From: Typha latifolia
Lineage: Eukaryota > Streptophyta > Magnoliopsida > Poales > Typhaceae
DNA length: 64,000 bases
Direction: 5' to 3'
Assembly: GCA_019914945.1 (NCBI GenBank)
Contig: CM034106.1
Span: 4,898,001 to 4,962,000, forward strand
The translations under genes were made by a program, and so were the position numbers. Of the stretch, positions 35,311 to 43,928 are shown one piece after another. Within the stretch, counting starts at the first letter, position 1; every line of letters starts with the position of its first letter. The notes under the pieces were generated by a model that saw nothing but the letters and a program-made list of their open reading frames with translations, was not told where the DNA came from and ran no database searches.

Positions 35311-37481
35311 TTCTTTCTCACTCTCTCCCTTTCTTTCTTACTCTCCACCCTCTCTTTCTCCTTTTCTCTCGATTCCAATTCATGGTTGAAACTCGCCCGA
35401 TCCAGATCGGTCAATACCCCATTGAAACTAGTTAATATACTTTGGGAATATTTGGGAACCTTGAATAATTTCTAATGACTAGCAATATTTTTGGGTCCTA
35501 ATTTATTTAGGATTCTTAGTCGAAGGCTTTCCTATTATTTTAATTTGCAGATTGTCCTTAGGAAAGGAAGATCAGCACAATCTAAATACCATAAGATTTT
35601 GTAGGAGATCTTGTAGAGGTCTAGGGTGCAAATATTGAGAGGTATGTCTTATAGAGAGAGAATAAGAGAGAGAATGTGAGTTCTTGGGTTGAGAGTGATT
35701 TCTCTCATATATTCTTTTCTGTGATCTACATAGTGAAATCGATGGGATCTCCGTAAACATAACCCACATTGAGTGAACTACCTAAAAGTCTTGTCTCTCC
35801 TGTATGGTTGCCTTTAGCCTTTTATGTTTTTCATCGTTGTTATGTTCGCTTAGAATCCCACAATATCCCAACACCAGTTAGGTCCCATCTAGGTTATCGC
35901 ATTAGTATCTCATATCATGTTTTAGTATATAGGTGACTTTGAAATTCAAAATTATTGTACATGTTTATCAATTAGTGGATTCTAGTGGATTAGTATGGTT
36001 CCTGGCAATGATTTGGAAAATTAGCTAAAATATATACTCCCATGGTATCCCAACACCAGTTAGGTCCCATCTAGGTTAGGGGTGTAAACGAGCCGAACCT
36101 GAGCGAGCTGGCTGCTGCTCAGGCCGGGCCTAATCGAGCCTGAGCCGAGCTCGAGCTTGAAATGAGCCTATTATCAAGCCTCATTCAAGCCGAGTTGGCT
36201 CGAGTTGGACCGAGCCAATTCAAGCCTCTTGTCGGCTGATAGAGGAGGACGACGCGGTGGCTGCTTGGAGAAGGAGAGGGATTGACGAATTGGGAAGTAG
36301 TAGGTGAGCAACAACATATCATGAGGCAAAGCATGAGGCTGGGGACCCCCTACAAACAAGAAGCCAAGAAGGGGAAAGTGGTGAGGATGTTGAGGGTATT
36401 GGGCATGCTTGGGAAAGAGGAACAAGATCAAGAAAGGAATCGATCAAAGAGATGGAGAAGAGAGAAATATGGGGTTGGGAGACACAAACCCAAGAAGTTG
36501 CGCATGTTGGCGAAGAGGTGGGAGGGAACGGGAGTGGGGGGATTCTTGAAGTGATGAGCATGAGGAGAGAGGAAGGCGTTAGAGAGGAAGAGCTTGGCAT
36601 GGTTCTCGCAACGGCGAGAGGAAGGAGGCGGTGATCGATTGGTGAAGAGGGAGAGTCATCAGAGAGAGATAGAGTCGGCAATCGGTAGGTCAAAGCGACA
36701 TGGAGATGGTTAGGGTTCAGGGGAGGAGGTGGTTGATAAAGAGGGAGCGAGGGAGAGAGATCGAGATGGGTTATTATGGACAGGGTTGCAACTTATTAAT
36801 AGGTCAGGTCAAGTTAGGTTGAGTAGACAATGACAAGTTTTACTACTAATTATTTACTAAGTTATATATAGTATGCGGGTAAATGGATAGCTGCTATTTG
36901 TATTTGTCTCCAAATAAATTATCTATAGCTGTATCCGTATCCATATAACCCTATCCATATCCGTATCCGGTTGGGTAAAGGCTATTTTTACTCGTATATG
37001 ATCCAAGTCAGGTCATGTTGTGAGTCGAGTCGGAGTTAATCCAACCCATTTCACCCCTAAATTGGCATCACATATATGAAGCTTTCATGAATTCCATAAT
37101 GGTGGTTGATAGCAAGATTTTCAAATCATAGATGGCATGTATATGTATAGGCAACTGATTGATATGAGCTGTCACTTATTAAATGCTATCACCTTTCAGT
37201 TGTGAAATTGTGATTGAAGATTGTCATTGTAAATAGTTAAGAGGTTTATTTTATGGAAAGTTACCTTAATTATTCTTTTGTCCACTTGGGAATGTGCATG
37301 CTTTTAACTATATAACTATAACCTACTGTTGTTATGTCGTTTCTTATCAAATTATTTACTACATTTCTTACATCCTGTGAACATTTATTTCACTAAACAG
37401 TATGGTGTGAACTTGAAACACCAAGAGTATTTCGCTGACAGCCCCTCAACTGGAATGGATCCTTCATCAAGGGAAGAATAG
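17733..37481 (+). CDS. TAF10: TAF10, TFIID/SAGA histone-fold subunit (6 exons, about 136 aa)
   Basis: This encodes the small TBP-associated factor that pairs with other histone-fold TAFs in TFIID and SAGA-type coactivators in the nucleus. I join 17733-17828, 17950-18014, 22706-22768, 33631-33685, 33793-33843 and 37401-37481. All five introns are GT-AG and phases match without a stop until TAG at 37479-37481. The start is acidic (RHDDDSALTEFLSSLMDYT). The TAF10 fold follows: IPDELVEHYLSKSGFHCPD, then TRLVAVAAQKFISEVASDAL, a basic linker (KARIAAPVKDKSKQPK), KRIVLTMEDLSKALRE, and the end YGVNLKHQEYFADSPSTGMD. This is the conserved plant TAF10 layout and about the usual plant length. The gene is inflated to 19.7 kb by transposons in introns 2, 3 and 5. 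The gene looks intact. A short ATG-proximal difference is the main uncertainty. Confidence 0.95.
17829..17949 (+). other. TAF10: TAF10 intron 1 (121 bp)
   Basis: Donor GTAATA, T-rich body. The acceptor GGGAGAAG|ATT is weak, with its pyrimidine tract more than 20 bp away. It was chosen because IPDELVEHYL must follow TPT in this family. Confidence 0.8.
17950..18014 (+). CDS. TAF10: TAF10 exon 2
   Basis: Encodes IPDELVEHYLSKSGFHCPD and LRL. It ends two bases into a Leu codon at CT|GTAAAT. Confidence 0.92.
19184..19625. mobile_element. MITE with long degenerate inverted repeats
   Basis: The two ends are inverted copies. TTTGCTCTTATTATCAT occurs at 19214-19230 and, reverse-complemented, at 19581-19600. 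Similarity extends about 100 bp inward (GAGTATTTGTTACTCGACCCC against GGTTATTTGTTATTGAACACC). No coding capacity. The target duplication is not clear, so the class is uncertain (Mutator-like is likely). Confidence 0.6.
19850..20290 (+). repeat. CATATGCA-rich dispersed repeat, copy 1
   Basis: Many CATATGCA, ATATGCGG and GTGGTC words, with order and flanks similar to 34020-34500 in intron 5, same orientation (for example TTAATATGCGGTCC against CTAATGTGTGGTCC, and GACTCACCGACACCTC against TTACCCACCACCACCTC). Non-coding. Confidence 0.5.
21547..21722. repeat. 44-bp tandem array, four copies
   Basis: Units start ACAAGATAGAGCCAAATCC and end CCGTACTCACGAAAGT. The period is exactly 44 bp over four units with few substitutions. 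Confidence 0.9.
21768..21985. repeat. GCGTTCGAACGC / GTGAACGC palindromic array
   Basis: At least three GCGTTCGAACGCG palindromes interspersed with TTTGTGAACGC units at intervals of roughly 30-60 bp. This is the densest of the arrays in the window. Confidence 0.85.
22706..22768 (+). CDS. TAF10: TAF10 exon 3
   Basis: Encodes TRLVAVAAQKFISEVASDAL after the split Leu codon and ends two bases into a Gln codon at CA|GTATGTTC. This is the central histone-fold helix. Confidence 0.93.
23403..23407. repeat. Target-site duplication CAATT (left, solo LTR 1)
   Basis: Exact repeat of 24339-24343, bordering the LTR end TGATACAAATC. Confidence 0.88.
23408..24338 (-). repeat. Solo LTR 1 (931 bp), minus orientation
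   Basis: On the minus strand it starts TGATGTGGGCATC and ends GATTTGTATCA, with CAATT duplicated on both sides. It is closely similar to 27874-28851 in the opposite orientation. It contains a TTTAAGGGTTATTGCATGAG segment and a GA-rich leader. No internal sequence remains, so it formed by LTR-LTR recombination. Confidence 0.92.
24339..24343. repeat. Target-site duplication CAATT (right, solo LTR 1)
   Basis: Matches 23403-23407 exactly. Confidence 0.88.
25290..26390 (-). pseudogene. Decayed hAT transposase in TAF10 intron 3
   Basis: On the minus strand from about 26340: a BED-finger remnant (NKMKCKFCEKATKN, then SKFKKYIPH), a Lys-rich linker, and many stops. Near 25317-25565 comes DTHLHTAAYYLNPNYFYRD, the segment just before the hAT C-terminal domain (LHxAAYxLNPxxxY). 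The terminal dimerisation domain is absent. It is a different lineage from the element at 10313, which has no LHTAAYYLNP block. AATTAGCAAACTAATTAGC-like words at 26500 and 29210-29390 may mark old subterminal repeats. Confidence 0.75.
27869..27873. repeat. Target-site duplication AGATG (left, solo LTR 2)
   Basis: Exact repeat of 28852-28856, bordering TGATATGGGC. Confidence 0.88.
27874..28851 (+). repeat. Solo LTR 2 (978 bp), plus orientation
   Basis: Starts TGATATGGGCATC and ends GATTTGCATCA, flanked by AGATG on both sides. Same family as 23408-24338, inverted. Its leader has expanded to a (CTT)n tract at 28335-28392, where the other copy has only a short GA-rich run. Confidence 0.92.
28335..28392. 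repeat. (CTT)n microsatellite
   Basis: About 19 CTT units in the leader of solo LTR 2. The poly-Leu open frame across it is an artefact. Confidence 0.9.
28852..28856. repeat. Target-site duplication AGATG (right, solo LTR 2)
   Basis: Matches 27869-27873 exactly. Confidence 0.88.
29393..29400. repeat. Target-site duplication CTATAGAG (left, hAT derivative)
   Basis: Exact 8-bp repeat of 30243-30250. Confidence 0.9.
29401..30242. mobile_element. Non-autonomous hAT derivative, 842 bp
   Basis: Inverted termini TAGGGGTGTCAAAATAAATG and (reverse complement of the right end) TAGGGGTGTAAACAAGTC, with CTATAGAG on both sides. The subterminal GCTCGGCTCG repeats (29426-29530 and 30070-30230) match those of the 5-kb hAT at 10313, so it probably uses the same transposase. 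The interior is C/T-rich (CCTCCATCGGCAAG repeats). Its open frames are compositional. Confidence 0.92.
30243..30250. repeat. Target-site duplication CTATAGAG (right, hAT derivative)
   Basis: Matches 29393-29400 exactly. Confidence 0.9.
30580..31260 (+). repeat. LTR-like block with an 85-bp duplication
   Basis: A poly(T) run (30917-30940) precedes an 85-bp segment present twice in tandem (30949-31033 and 31034-31118). Each copy contains CTATATATAAACCC, a good TATA box, and TTAGGGTGAATGAAG. The layout (TATA, short leader, AACCCTAATTTGAGC, then a C/T-rich end) is that of an LTR promoter. Boundaries are not defined. Confidence 0.5.
31553..31561. repeat. Target-site duplication AAAGTAAAA (left, MITE)
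   Basis: Exact 9-bp repeat of 32053-32061. Nine bases is the usual Mutator duplication. Confidence 0.8.
31562..32052. mobile_element. Mutator-type hairpin MITE, 491 bp
   Basis: Almost the whole element is an imperfect palindrome with arms of about 240 bp. The left arm has TTTTACCACCTATGG, TGGTCTGGACTAAAGTGAAGTAATT and AGAGATAAAATTGTAGA. The right arm reverse-complemented has TTTTACCTCCCTCTG, TGGTCTATACTAAAGTGCAGTAATT and AGAGATAAATTGTAGA. The flanks are AAAGTAAAA on both sides. No coding capacity. It sits in the sense strand of TAF10 pre-mRNA and would fold into a long hairpin. Confidence 0.88.
32053..32061. repeat. Target-site duplication AAAGTAAAA (right, MITE)
   Basis: Matches 31553-31561 exactly. 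Confidence 0.8.
33631..33685 (+). CDS. TAF10: TAF10 exon 4
   Basis: Completes the split Gln codon, then reads QCKARIAAPVKDKSKQPK, the basic linker before the last histone-fold part. It ends AAG|GTGCAAGC, phase 0. Confidence 0.92.
33686..33792 (+). other. TAF10: TAF10 intron 4 (107 bp)
   Basis: Donor GTGCAAGC, strong acceptor TTATTATACTGCAG. One of only two introns free of insertions. Confidence 0.9.
33793..33843 (+). CDS. TAF10: TAF10 exon 5
   Basis: Encodes DKRIVLTMEDLSKALRE, the hallmark TAF10 block, and ends GAG|GTGATT in phase 0. Confidence 0.93.
34020..34500 (+). repeat. CATATGCA-rich dispersed repeat, copy 2
   Basis: Partner of 19850-20290 in the same orientation, more diverged. No coding capacity. 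Confidence 0.5.
35061..35129. repeat. (CT)n microsatellite
   Basis: About 34 uninterrupted CT units within a wider C/T-rich leader-like region (34840-35370). A second run lies at 35271-35307. The Arg/Glu-rich frames on the other strand are artefacts of it. Confidence 0.92.
35476..35872 (+). repeat. Copia-like LTR fragment
   Basis: The right half has the classic copia U5 series: GTGATCTACATAGTG, ATCTCCGTAAACATAACCC, CTACCTAAAAGTCTTGTCTC, then ...CAATATCCCAACA. Candidate ends are TGACTAGC at 35476 and CAACA at 35872. No matching target duplication was seen. Confidence 0.45.
36077..37060. mobile_element. Rearranged hAT derivative(s)
   Basis: The left end TAGGGGTGTAAACGAGCC with GCTGCTGCTCAGG and CGAGCTCGAGC repeats belongs to the 10313 hAT family. 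GAGGAGGACGACGCGGTGG near 36241 matches its right internal region (14941-15010). The right end (...CCCATTTCACCCCTA, 37046-37060) is a hAT-like terminus of another type. The flanks ATCTAGGT and AATTGGCA do not match, so two elements are probably fused or nested. Confidence 0.5.
37401..37481 (+). CDS. TAF10: TAF10 exon 6 and stop
   Basis: Encodes YGVNLKHQEYFADSPSTGMD followed by PSSREE and TAG at 37479-37481. This is the conserved plant TAF10 C-terminus. Confidence 0.94.
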   Translation, partial: YGVNLKHQEYFADSPSTGMDPSSREE

Positions 37482-37760
37482 ATAGAGATCGAATCCCTAA
37501 TGTTACTGTGACCCAATGGATCAAAGGGTCCTCTGACGATGGAAAGCAGCTAGAACCATAACTGAAATCTATGCTTGGGCCATTTGGCATGATCAGTTCT
37601 ACCAAGCACAATTAGACCTGTCTCATCAGCATTAGCTTTGCAATATCTGTTGATTTTATCTGTACTTTATTAAAAGTAATTCCCTGTAAGTTGTGGTAGA
37701 AATAATTCTTCATTAATTACTTTATCTTGTATTCTATTGCTTTTAATAACACATTCGATG
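37482..37760 (+). other. TAF10: TAF10 3' UTR (approximate)
   Basis: Non-coding sequence after the stop. T-rich TTTTATCTGTACTTTATT and TTGTATTCTATTGCTTTTAATAAC (near 37650-37755) are plausible plant poly(A) signals. The exact end is unknown. Confidence 0.5.
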
Positions 37761-38464
37761 TCTTGGAGCAAATGGATGAACATGTGGGTATCTCACCTAC
37801 TTGAAACTGGTTCAATGATCATTTCTCCAGAAATAGCAGCTTACTAACTATACGACCCAGTTTGAGGATTGCTTAAATAGATACCTAAGAGAGTTTTAAA
37901 AGTTTTACGTTATCAACCTTGCAATTGGTTTGAAAAATGTTTCAGCAATGTGTGCTATAAGTAATCCCTAGAATTTACTGCAAATGTTCCTTACAAATTG
38001 ATGAACGGAAATGCATGTGGCTATTTAAATCCCTTAAATGATCTACATTTATGTGAGTTTGGATTGCTGTTCACAACAAGAGACTTATCCTGCGATTCGT
38101 ATAATATTTAAAGGTGTTGAATATATTTTACCCCCTTTATATTGCATACTAAAATTATTTTACTCCCTACAATTTGTTTTAGCCTCTACGTGCACTTTTG
38201 ACAAAGTTGAAACATTTTTCATGGCTTTTTTTACATCTAAAGTTAACATTGTTCATGCCTTTTTTTATTGTAAATTTTTTACATCGTTTTGAACAAAAGA
38301 TATTTTACCTCTTAACTTATTTTATATCACTAAGTCACCTTGATCTTTCGTAATATATCTTAATTTTATAAAACTAGGGCTATTTAAGTTATTTTGTTAA
38401 TTTTGTTATTAGTGTTTGTATTTGTGTCAAGAGTGCAAGGTGTCATTTTCGTGAGATCGTTATT
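37761..38464. other. Intergenic, no gene seen
   Basis: AT-rich. ATTTTACCCCCTTTATATTGCA at 38124-38150 and ATTTTACCTCTTAACTT at 38301-38320 look like parts of a MITE of the TTTTACC type, but I could not pair the ends. Confidence 0.35.
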
Positions 38465-39135
38465 TGATACGACTTGGTCGGATTGAATCTATTCACAACA
38501 TTGGGTTTATTGGGATGAGCTTATTTATCTAGTTTGTGTTTGCTTGAGAGAATAAGGCTTTTTGCCAAGGGGCCTTTCGAACGCCTGTATGCGTTCGCAA
38601 TTACAGAGAATATAAATTGCACGTTCGAATGCGTCACGGCGAAAGTTATTGGTTTGCTAGGGTTTTAACTTAGTTGTTTGGGTCCCTAGGGTGAGCTTCT
38701 ATAAATATATGGAGGAAACCCTAATTAGAGTATAATCTTGGATAATTGAATTGGCTTTGGCCTTTATCTCCTTCTCAACTTGTCTCTAGTCATTGACGCC
38801 CTCTCTCTCCTCCTTTCTTCCACCGCCCAAGTCTTTGGTTGGCCTCTTCTAGCTTCTAACCCCCATTTTCTACAACTTCTCCCTCTTCACATCAAGGAGC
38901 AAACCTAGCATCTATCTAGCCATTGGAGGGCTATCAAGCTAGGATTTAATTGACCTTCAACTACTGTTTGATCGATATCTCAAGATCTAACCGTCCAAAC
39001 CCTACGATCTTGGATATGCTGGAAAGCTCTTTCCAAGAGCGACAACATATCCAAAATTTAAGAGGATTCGTTAGTCCATTCGGAAGTTATAAGCTTGATC
39101 GAGTCCATAATCGTTGCGGATCTGAATTAAGTTGG
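38465..39135 (+). repeat. Gypsy-type LTR (solo or fragment)
   Basis: Starts TGATACGACTTGG, like the LTR start TGATACGATTCGG at 52073. GTTCGAA repeats lie at 38577-38635, a TATAAATATATGGAGG TATA region at 38700-38716, then a C/T-rich leader and AGATCTAACCGTCC in U5, in the same order as at 52073-53023. The right end is unclear (approximately 39135). The flanks do not show a duplication. Confidence 0.6.
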
Positions 39136-39174
39136 TTTTTAACATTATCAAATCTCTAGGTCCATCCGTTCACT

Positions 39175-41420
39175 TGTAGAATAAGAATAAGTTTATTTTA
39201 AAAATAAACCTTTTTATTTTAGTGTTGTAACTAAACAATATTTTATCTTATTCTAGTATAGTTTTTTTACCATTTTCTCTCATCTTACTTCTAAAAATAA
39301 TTTAATAATAATTCACAATTACTACTTTGCTTATAGATTAGACAATATTTAATTATACATCATCTCAGCTACATTTGAGATTCTCTCTTTTTCCACTATC
39401 TTTTCTATTAAATATTGGTCATCTTAGCTATAGTTTATGTTTTCTCTCTCATCTATCTCTTATTGTAAATATTAGTCATCTCATCTACAGTTGAGATTTT
39501 ATTTTTTTCAAACTAGTAAATTCTGCAAAAGTACAAATATTAAGCTCACACTTTTTTCATAATGCGGGCTTATAAACTCGCAATACACTATAATGCGGGT
39601 TTATAATCTTGCATTACAACCGCGATGCGGATTTATAACCTTATTTAACCCGCAATGCCTATTTATTTATTTTAGTGTATGATTATTTTATATTGAGTGT
39701 TACACTGCAGTGCAGACTTATAATATTATATTACACCGCAGTGCAGGCTTATAACATTATATTAACTTACAACGCCTTTTTATCTAGTGCATAGTTATTT
39801 TATATAAAGAGTGCGAAGTTATTTTCCCGCAGTATCCTTACATTACCCCGCAACGCATGAGTATAGAGTATTTTAAGTTTGCAATTTTAATAAAAAATAA
39901 TATTATTTCAGAAAAATACTATTTAGTACTACTACTTTAACACATAAGTGTATTTTTGTCATTATAAAATATCACCAATTCCCAATACAAATTCATTATT
40001 CTTTAATAATTTAATATTAACTTTATGTCAATCAAATGTAATTGTTACTCCTTATTACTAGTATTGAACTAAACATTATAATAGCTTATACTAGTATTAG
40101 CTCTCTTCTTTTGGTATTAAAAATTAGAATACTTATGCCTATTCCACCCTTATTCTAAAAATAAATAGAAGCTAAGCCTCTTGTGGAATAGGAATAAGGT
40201 TATTCTAGAATAAGCTTTCTTATTCTAGTATATAAAGAATAACTTACCTAAATCTAGTATAGTAATTCATCATTCTTTCTCATCTTATTCCAAACAACAT
40301 TTAAAGAATAATTTAATAATAACTGACAATTACTATTTTACCTTTAGATTCTCTCTCTTCGCTATCTCTTAAATACTTGTCATCTCAATTACAGTTTAGT
40401 ATTTCTTTCTCATCTATCTCTTACTTTAAATATTAGTCATCTCACTTATAGTTGAGATTCCATCTTTTTTTGAATAATTCTATAAAAATGAAAAAAAATA
40501 AGCTTGCATTCTTTTCTCATAGTGTGGGCTTATAACCTTGTATTACCCCGTAGTGCGGATTTATAACACTGTATTATTTTACAGTGCCTCTTTATTTTCT
40601 CTAGCGTATGATTATTTTATATAGAATGTTGGTTTATAACTCCGTAGTGCCTTTTATTTCCTTTAATATATGACTATTCTACATAAAGTGCGGACTTATA
40701 ATTCCGTATTACCCTACTGTGGCTCTTTATTTTCTCTATTGCATGATTATTTTACATAGAGTGCGAGCTTAGTATTAACTCATAGTGTCTCTTTATATTC
40801 TTTAGTTCATTGTTATCTTAGATAGAGTGAGAGATTAATTTTTCGCAGTGTGAGCTTATATCTCTGCATTACTCCATAGTGCATCTTTATTTTCTCTAGT
40901 GTATGATTATTTTTTATAGAACGTGGGCTTATAATCCTACATTACTCCGTATAGCCTATTTATATCCTTTAGTGTATGATTATTTTTCACTGTGTATATG
41001 CTTATAACTCTGCATTACCATATAGTGCCTCTTTATATCTTTTAAAACATGGTTATTTTATGTAGAGTGGGGTTATTTTCTCGCAAGTGCAAGCTTATAA
41101 TCCTATATTATCCCGTAGTGCATAGTTATTTTATCACAGTACAAATATATAGAGTATTTTAAGTGTATAATTATAATAAAAAATAATTTTATTTTAGTAT
41201 TATAATATACACTCAAGGATATTTTCATTATTTGGTTTAAAACATTACCAATTAGAAATACAAATTTATTATTCTTTAATACTTTAATATTAACTTTATG
41301 TCACATCAAATATAATTATTACTCCTTATACTTATACTAATATTGAACTAAATATTAGAATAATTTATATTAGTATTAGCTGTCTTCTTTTAGTATCAAA
41401 ATCAGAATAGTTATAGTTAT
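39175..41420. repeat. Tandem duplication of an AT-rich repeat of about 1 kb
   Basis: Copy A (about 39175-40150) and copy B (about 40187-41420) share the same order of landmarks: GGAATAAGAATAAG start, CATCTATCTCTTA...TTAGTCATCTCA, a ladder of GCGGGCTTATAACCxTGCATTACCCCGTAGTGCC units, then TTAATATTAACTTTATGTCA and ATACTAGTATTAGCTCTCTTCTTTT. The ladder has degenerate units of roughly 70-110 bp (more in copy B). No coding capacity. Confidence 0.7.
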
Positions 41421-42369
41421 TTAACACAAGAAGACCGATGTGTCAAATCAAGAATAGTTTCCAAGGCGGATATAGCTTTATTTTAGTTAACCTCATTGTA
41501 AGGTTTATGAGAATATGTTTCAAAATATAAAAATTGTGTAAAAATGTCTAGAATTCTTGTATGAACATATGCATAAGTTTCTATAATGTTTTACGAATAA
41601 AATCACGGGGAAAGACAGATTTTAGAACGTGGTTCTAACCACTTTTCAAATCCAAAGAAAAATTTGAGATTGTTTGATGTACATGCGTCAGAAGAGTAGT
41701 TCTAACTAAGAGTGGTTCAAATCAATCTGATAATGAAAATTAAGAAAAAAAAACAATTAATTGGGTTGTTTGAATACACTTACAAGGTGAACAATACACA
41801 ATAAACAATATGATGGATAATATTCGAATAGTGAACAGTGTGTTCAAATGCATTTATGATTTTTTTTTTCGGTTGATTTTATCCACATTATCTTAGGGCT
41901 ATTTGAACTTTATTTAGTAGAGATATATTAAGAAACTTTTAACTTAATCCGAGGACATCTCTTTTATTAACTTTGGAGATCACCATCACGACTTTAAGAG
42001 TATCTGTGACAGAAGATGCTAAATAGATTTCTACCTATCTCATATTTTTTCAACCTCAATAACCACTAATGTTAGGAGCTAATCAGGAGAAGTAGTACAT
42101 ACGGAAACTAATCACAAAAAGTAGTATATCACGGGTTTGAATAAGCAACACCTTACATATATAGTTATGAGTATTAATAAGCGGTCTATAGGTCTATCTT
42201 GGAGCTGCTACAGTTATTTAATGATTGTTCAATTTGTATATTTGAAATTTGATATTGTCTTTCTACACTTTTTTTTTCTGTAATTTATTATTAATAACAT
42301 GTAGTAGATTTAATCTCTAGGGAATTTTAATTTTTGTTTTAATTAGTATCAAATCATGTCTCTCTTAAT
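41421..42369. other. No gene or clear repeat seen
   Basis: AT-rich sequence with no convincing open frame or terminal repeats. Confidence 0.4.
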
Positions 42370-42810
42370 TTAGAGGGAAATCCTTCAAGAGATTGACTTT
42401 TTGAGAGAAAGTCAATCTACAGTAAGAACTCCTAGATGTAAAGAAAAGTTACGATGATGCGTTTTTAGAGTCTGCTAAGGACAATGATATTAATCCTAAG
42501 TTGATGAAGCTCTTTATGAAACGATTAAGATTTTTTAAAAAGAATTCCAAAAGTGGCTCATGCAAACTCCTAGAAACAAATATTAAGGGGAGTATTCAAT
42601 GTCATGAGTGCCAAAATTATAGGCAATAGCTCAAGAGTGCCGAAATTGTAAGAAAAATGGTAAGATTATTCAAGCCCTTTAGGATTATACTAATTATACA
42701 AAGAAAATATTTTGCTTTTATGGCTTCTTTGTTACCTTTTGATAGTTCTCGTAAGAAATTAAATGCTGGATAACAAAATGAAAGCAATTCAATTTAGATG
42801 ATGGCGAAGA
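42370..42810 (+). pseudogene. Possible retroelement gag remnant
   Basis: Around 42591-42640 one frame reads IQCHECQNY and continues past a stop with Ser/Glu/Cys-like residues, resembling the VQCHECxGFGH zinc knuckle of plant retroelement gag. The surrounding frames are full of stops. This is a weak call based on one motif. Confidence 0.35.
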
Positions 42811-43250
42811 GATAGAAATTCAAGCGGCCTATAATGTACTATACAAAAATTTTTTGAATGTATTAGATTTATTTCATAAGTCAATTTGAAGTTCTCGAGT
42901 GCATCAATTAAAAATCACTAGAAAAATAATGTGAACTTAAAGTGTTAATTCTTTTAATCTATGAGTGATTTGTGATACTAAAATTTCAAACTTTGGTGAT
43001 ATAAAATTTTTGGAATTTAGAAAGCTTTGTGCATATTGTGGACTTTATTGTTGGTGTATATCATCATTTTGAGGGGAGTATGGATCATTACATGCTCGCT
43101 TGTGATTTCCTCTTTGTTTGCACTCTTTATCAATTCATGACATAAAAGGAGTGGCGATTGACATCTGCAAAATGGATTGAATTATGATTGTCTTAGCTGT
43201 TATTGAGATATTACTATCTTCTAGATAAAGTCAATTATAAATTATACTAT

Positions 43251-43421
43251 TGAAGAAGAGAGAAAAAAAACTTTTTGTATTCAGCTCTGCTTCTATTACA
43301 AGATAAGAAATTATATATAAAGAGTTTGGTTGATAACTAACTATCATGCTAAGACCAATAGTTACAGGACAGCTGTACAAGCGTAACAATATGCTAACTA
43401 ATTTTGCTATTAATTCTGTTA
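43251..43421 (-). repeat. Copia 3' LTR (about 171 bp)
   Basis: Short LTR between TGAAGAAGAG and ...TTCTGTTA, next to the polypurine tract. Over its first 95 bp it matches 51113-51206 with few changes. It contains AAATTATATATAAAGAG, a TATA-like stretch read on either strand. Confidence 0.8.
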
Positions 43422-43432
43422 CTCCCCCTCAA
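43422..43432 (-). promoter_or_regulatory. Copia polypurine tract
   Basis: On the minus strand TTGAGGGGGAG, directly before the 3' LTR. Confidence 0.8.
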
Positions 43433-43928
43433 GATGGGCTTAGGAGCATGAATGTCATAGATGGCCATCTTGTGTAGTAATGGAAAAAGAAGAGAAGCTG
43501 GTAGAGCTTTTGTAAAAACATCAGCAAGTTGATGAGTTGTTCTGATAGGCAGAAGCTTCAAAAATCCTTCAGAAAGTTTGTCTCGAACAAAGTGACAATC
43601 AATCTTGATGTGTTTAGTTTGCTCATGGAAAATAGGATTGGAGGCTATGTGAATGGTAGCTTAATTATCACAAAAGAGGAGAGTAGGAGCTGAAGATGTA
43701 ATCTGAAAGTCTTGGAAAGTTGATGAAGCCAAATAAGCTCTGGTTGTAGAGGCTAAAGGTTTCTGCAGAAGAGCGAGAAAGAGTTGCTTGCTTCTTAGCT
43801 TTCCAAGAGACTAAGAAGTCTTATAAGAAGATACAAAATCCAGTGAGTGACTTTCTAGAATCAAGATAAGAACCCCAATCTGCATCAGAGAATGCATGAA
43901 ATTAAAATGAGGAGGATGGGGAAAATAA
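43433..43928 (-). pseudogene. Copia RNase H domain (broken)
   Basis: Minus-strand pieces read SDADWGS..DSRKSLTGFC (first catalytic Asp region), then TKHIKIDCHFVRDKL and RTTHQLADVFTKAL, the standard copia RNase H end. Several stops and frameshifts. Confidence 0.85.

Larger units (their letters stand above)
33844..37400 (+). other. TAF10: TAF10 intron 5 (3.6 kb)
   Basis: Donor GTGATTAA, acceptor TTTCACTAAACAG. It holds a second CATATGCA repeat (34020-34500), CT microsatellites (35061-35129 and 35271-35307), a copia-like LTR fragment (35476-35872) and a hAT-end fusion (36077-37060). Confidence 0.88.

Noticed and set aside
34852..35475. Arg/Glu-rich and Ser/Leu-rich frames
   Set aside because: They are translations of CT/GA microsatellites; the two strands mirror each other.
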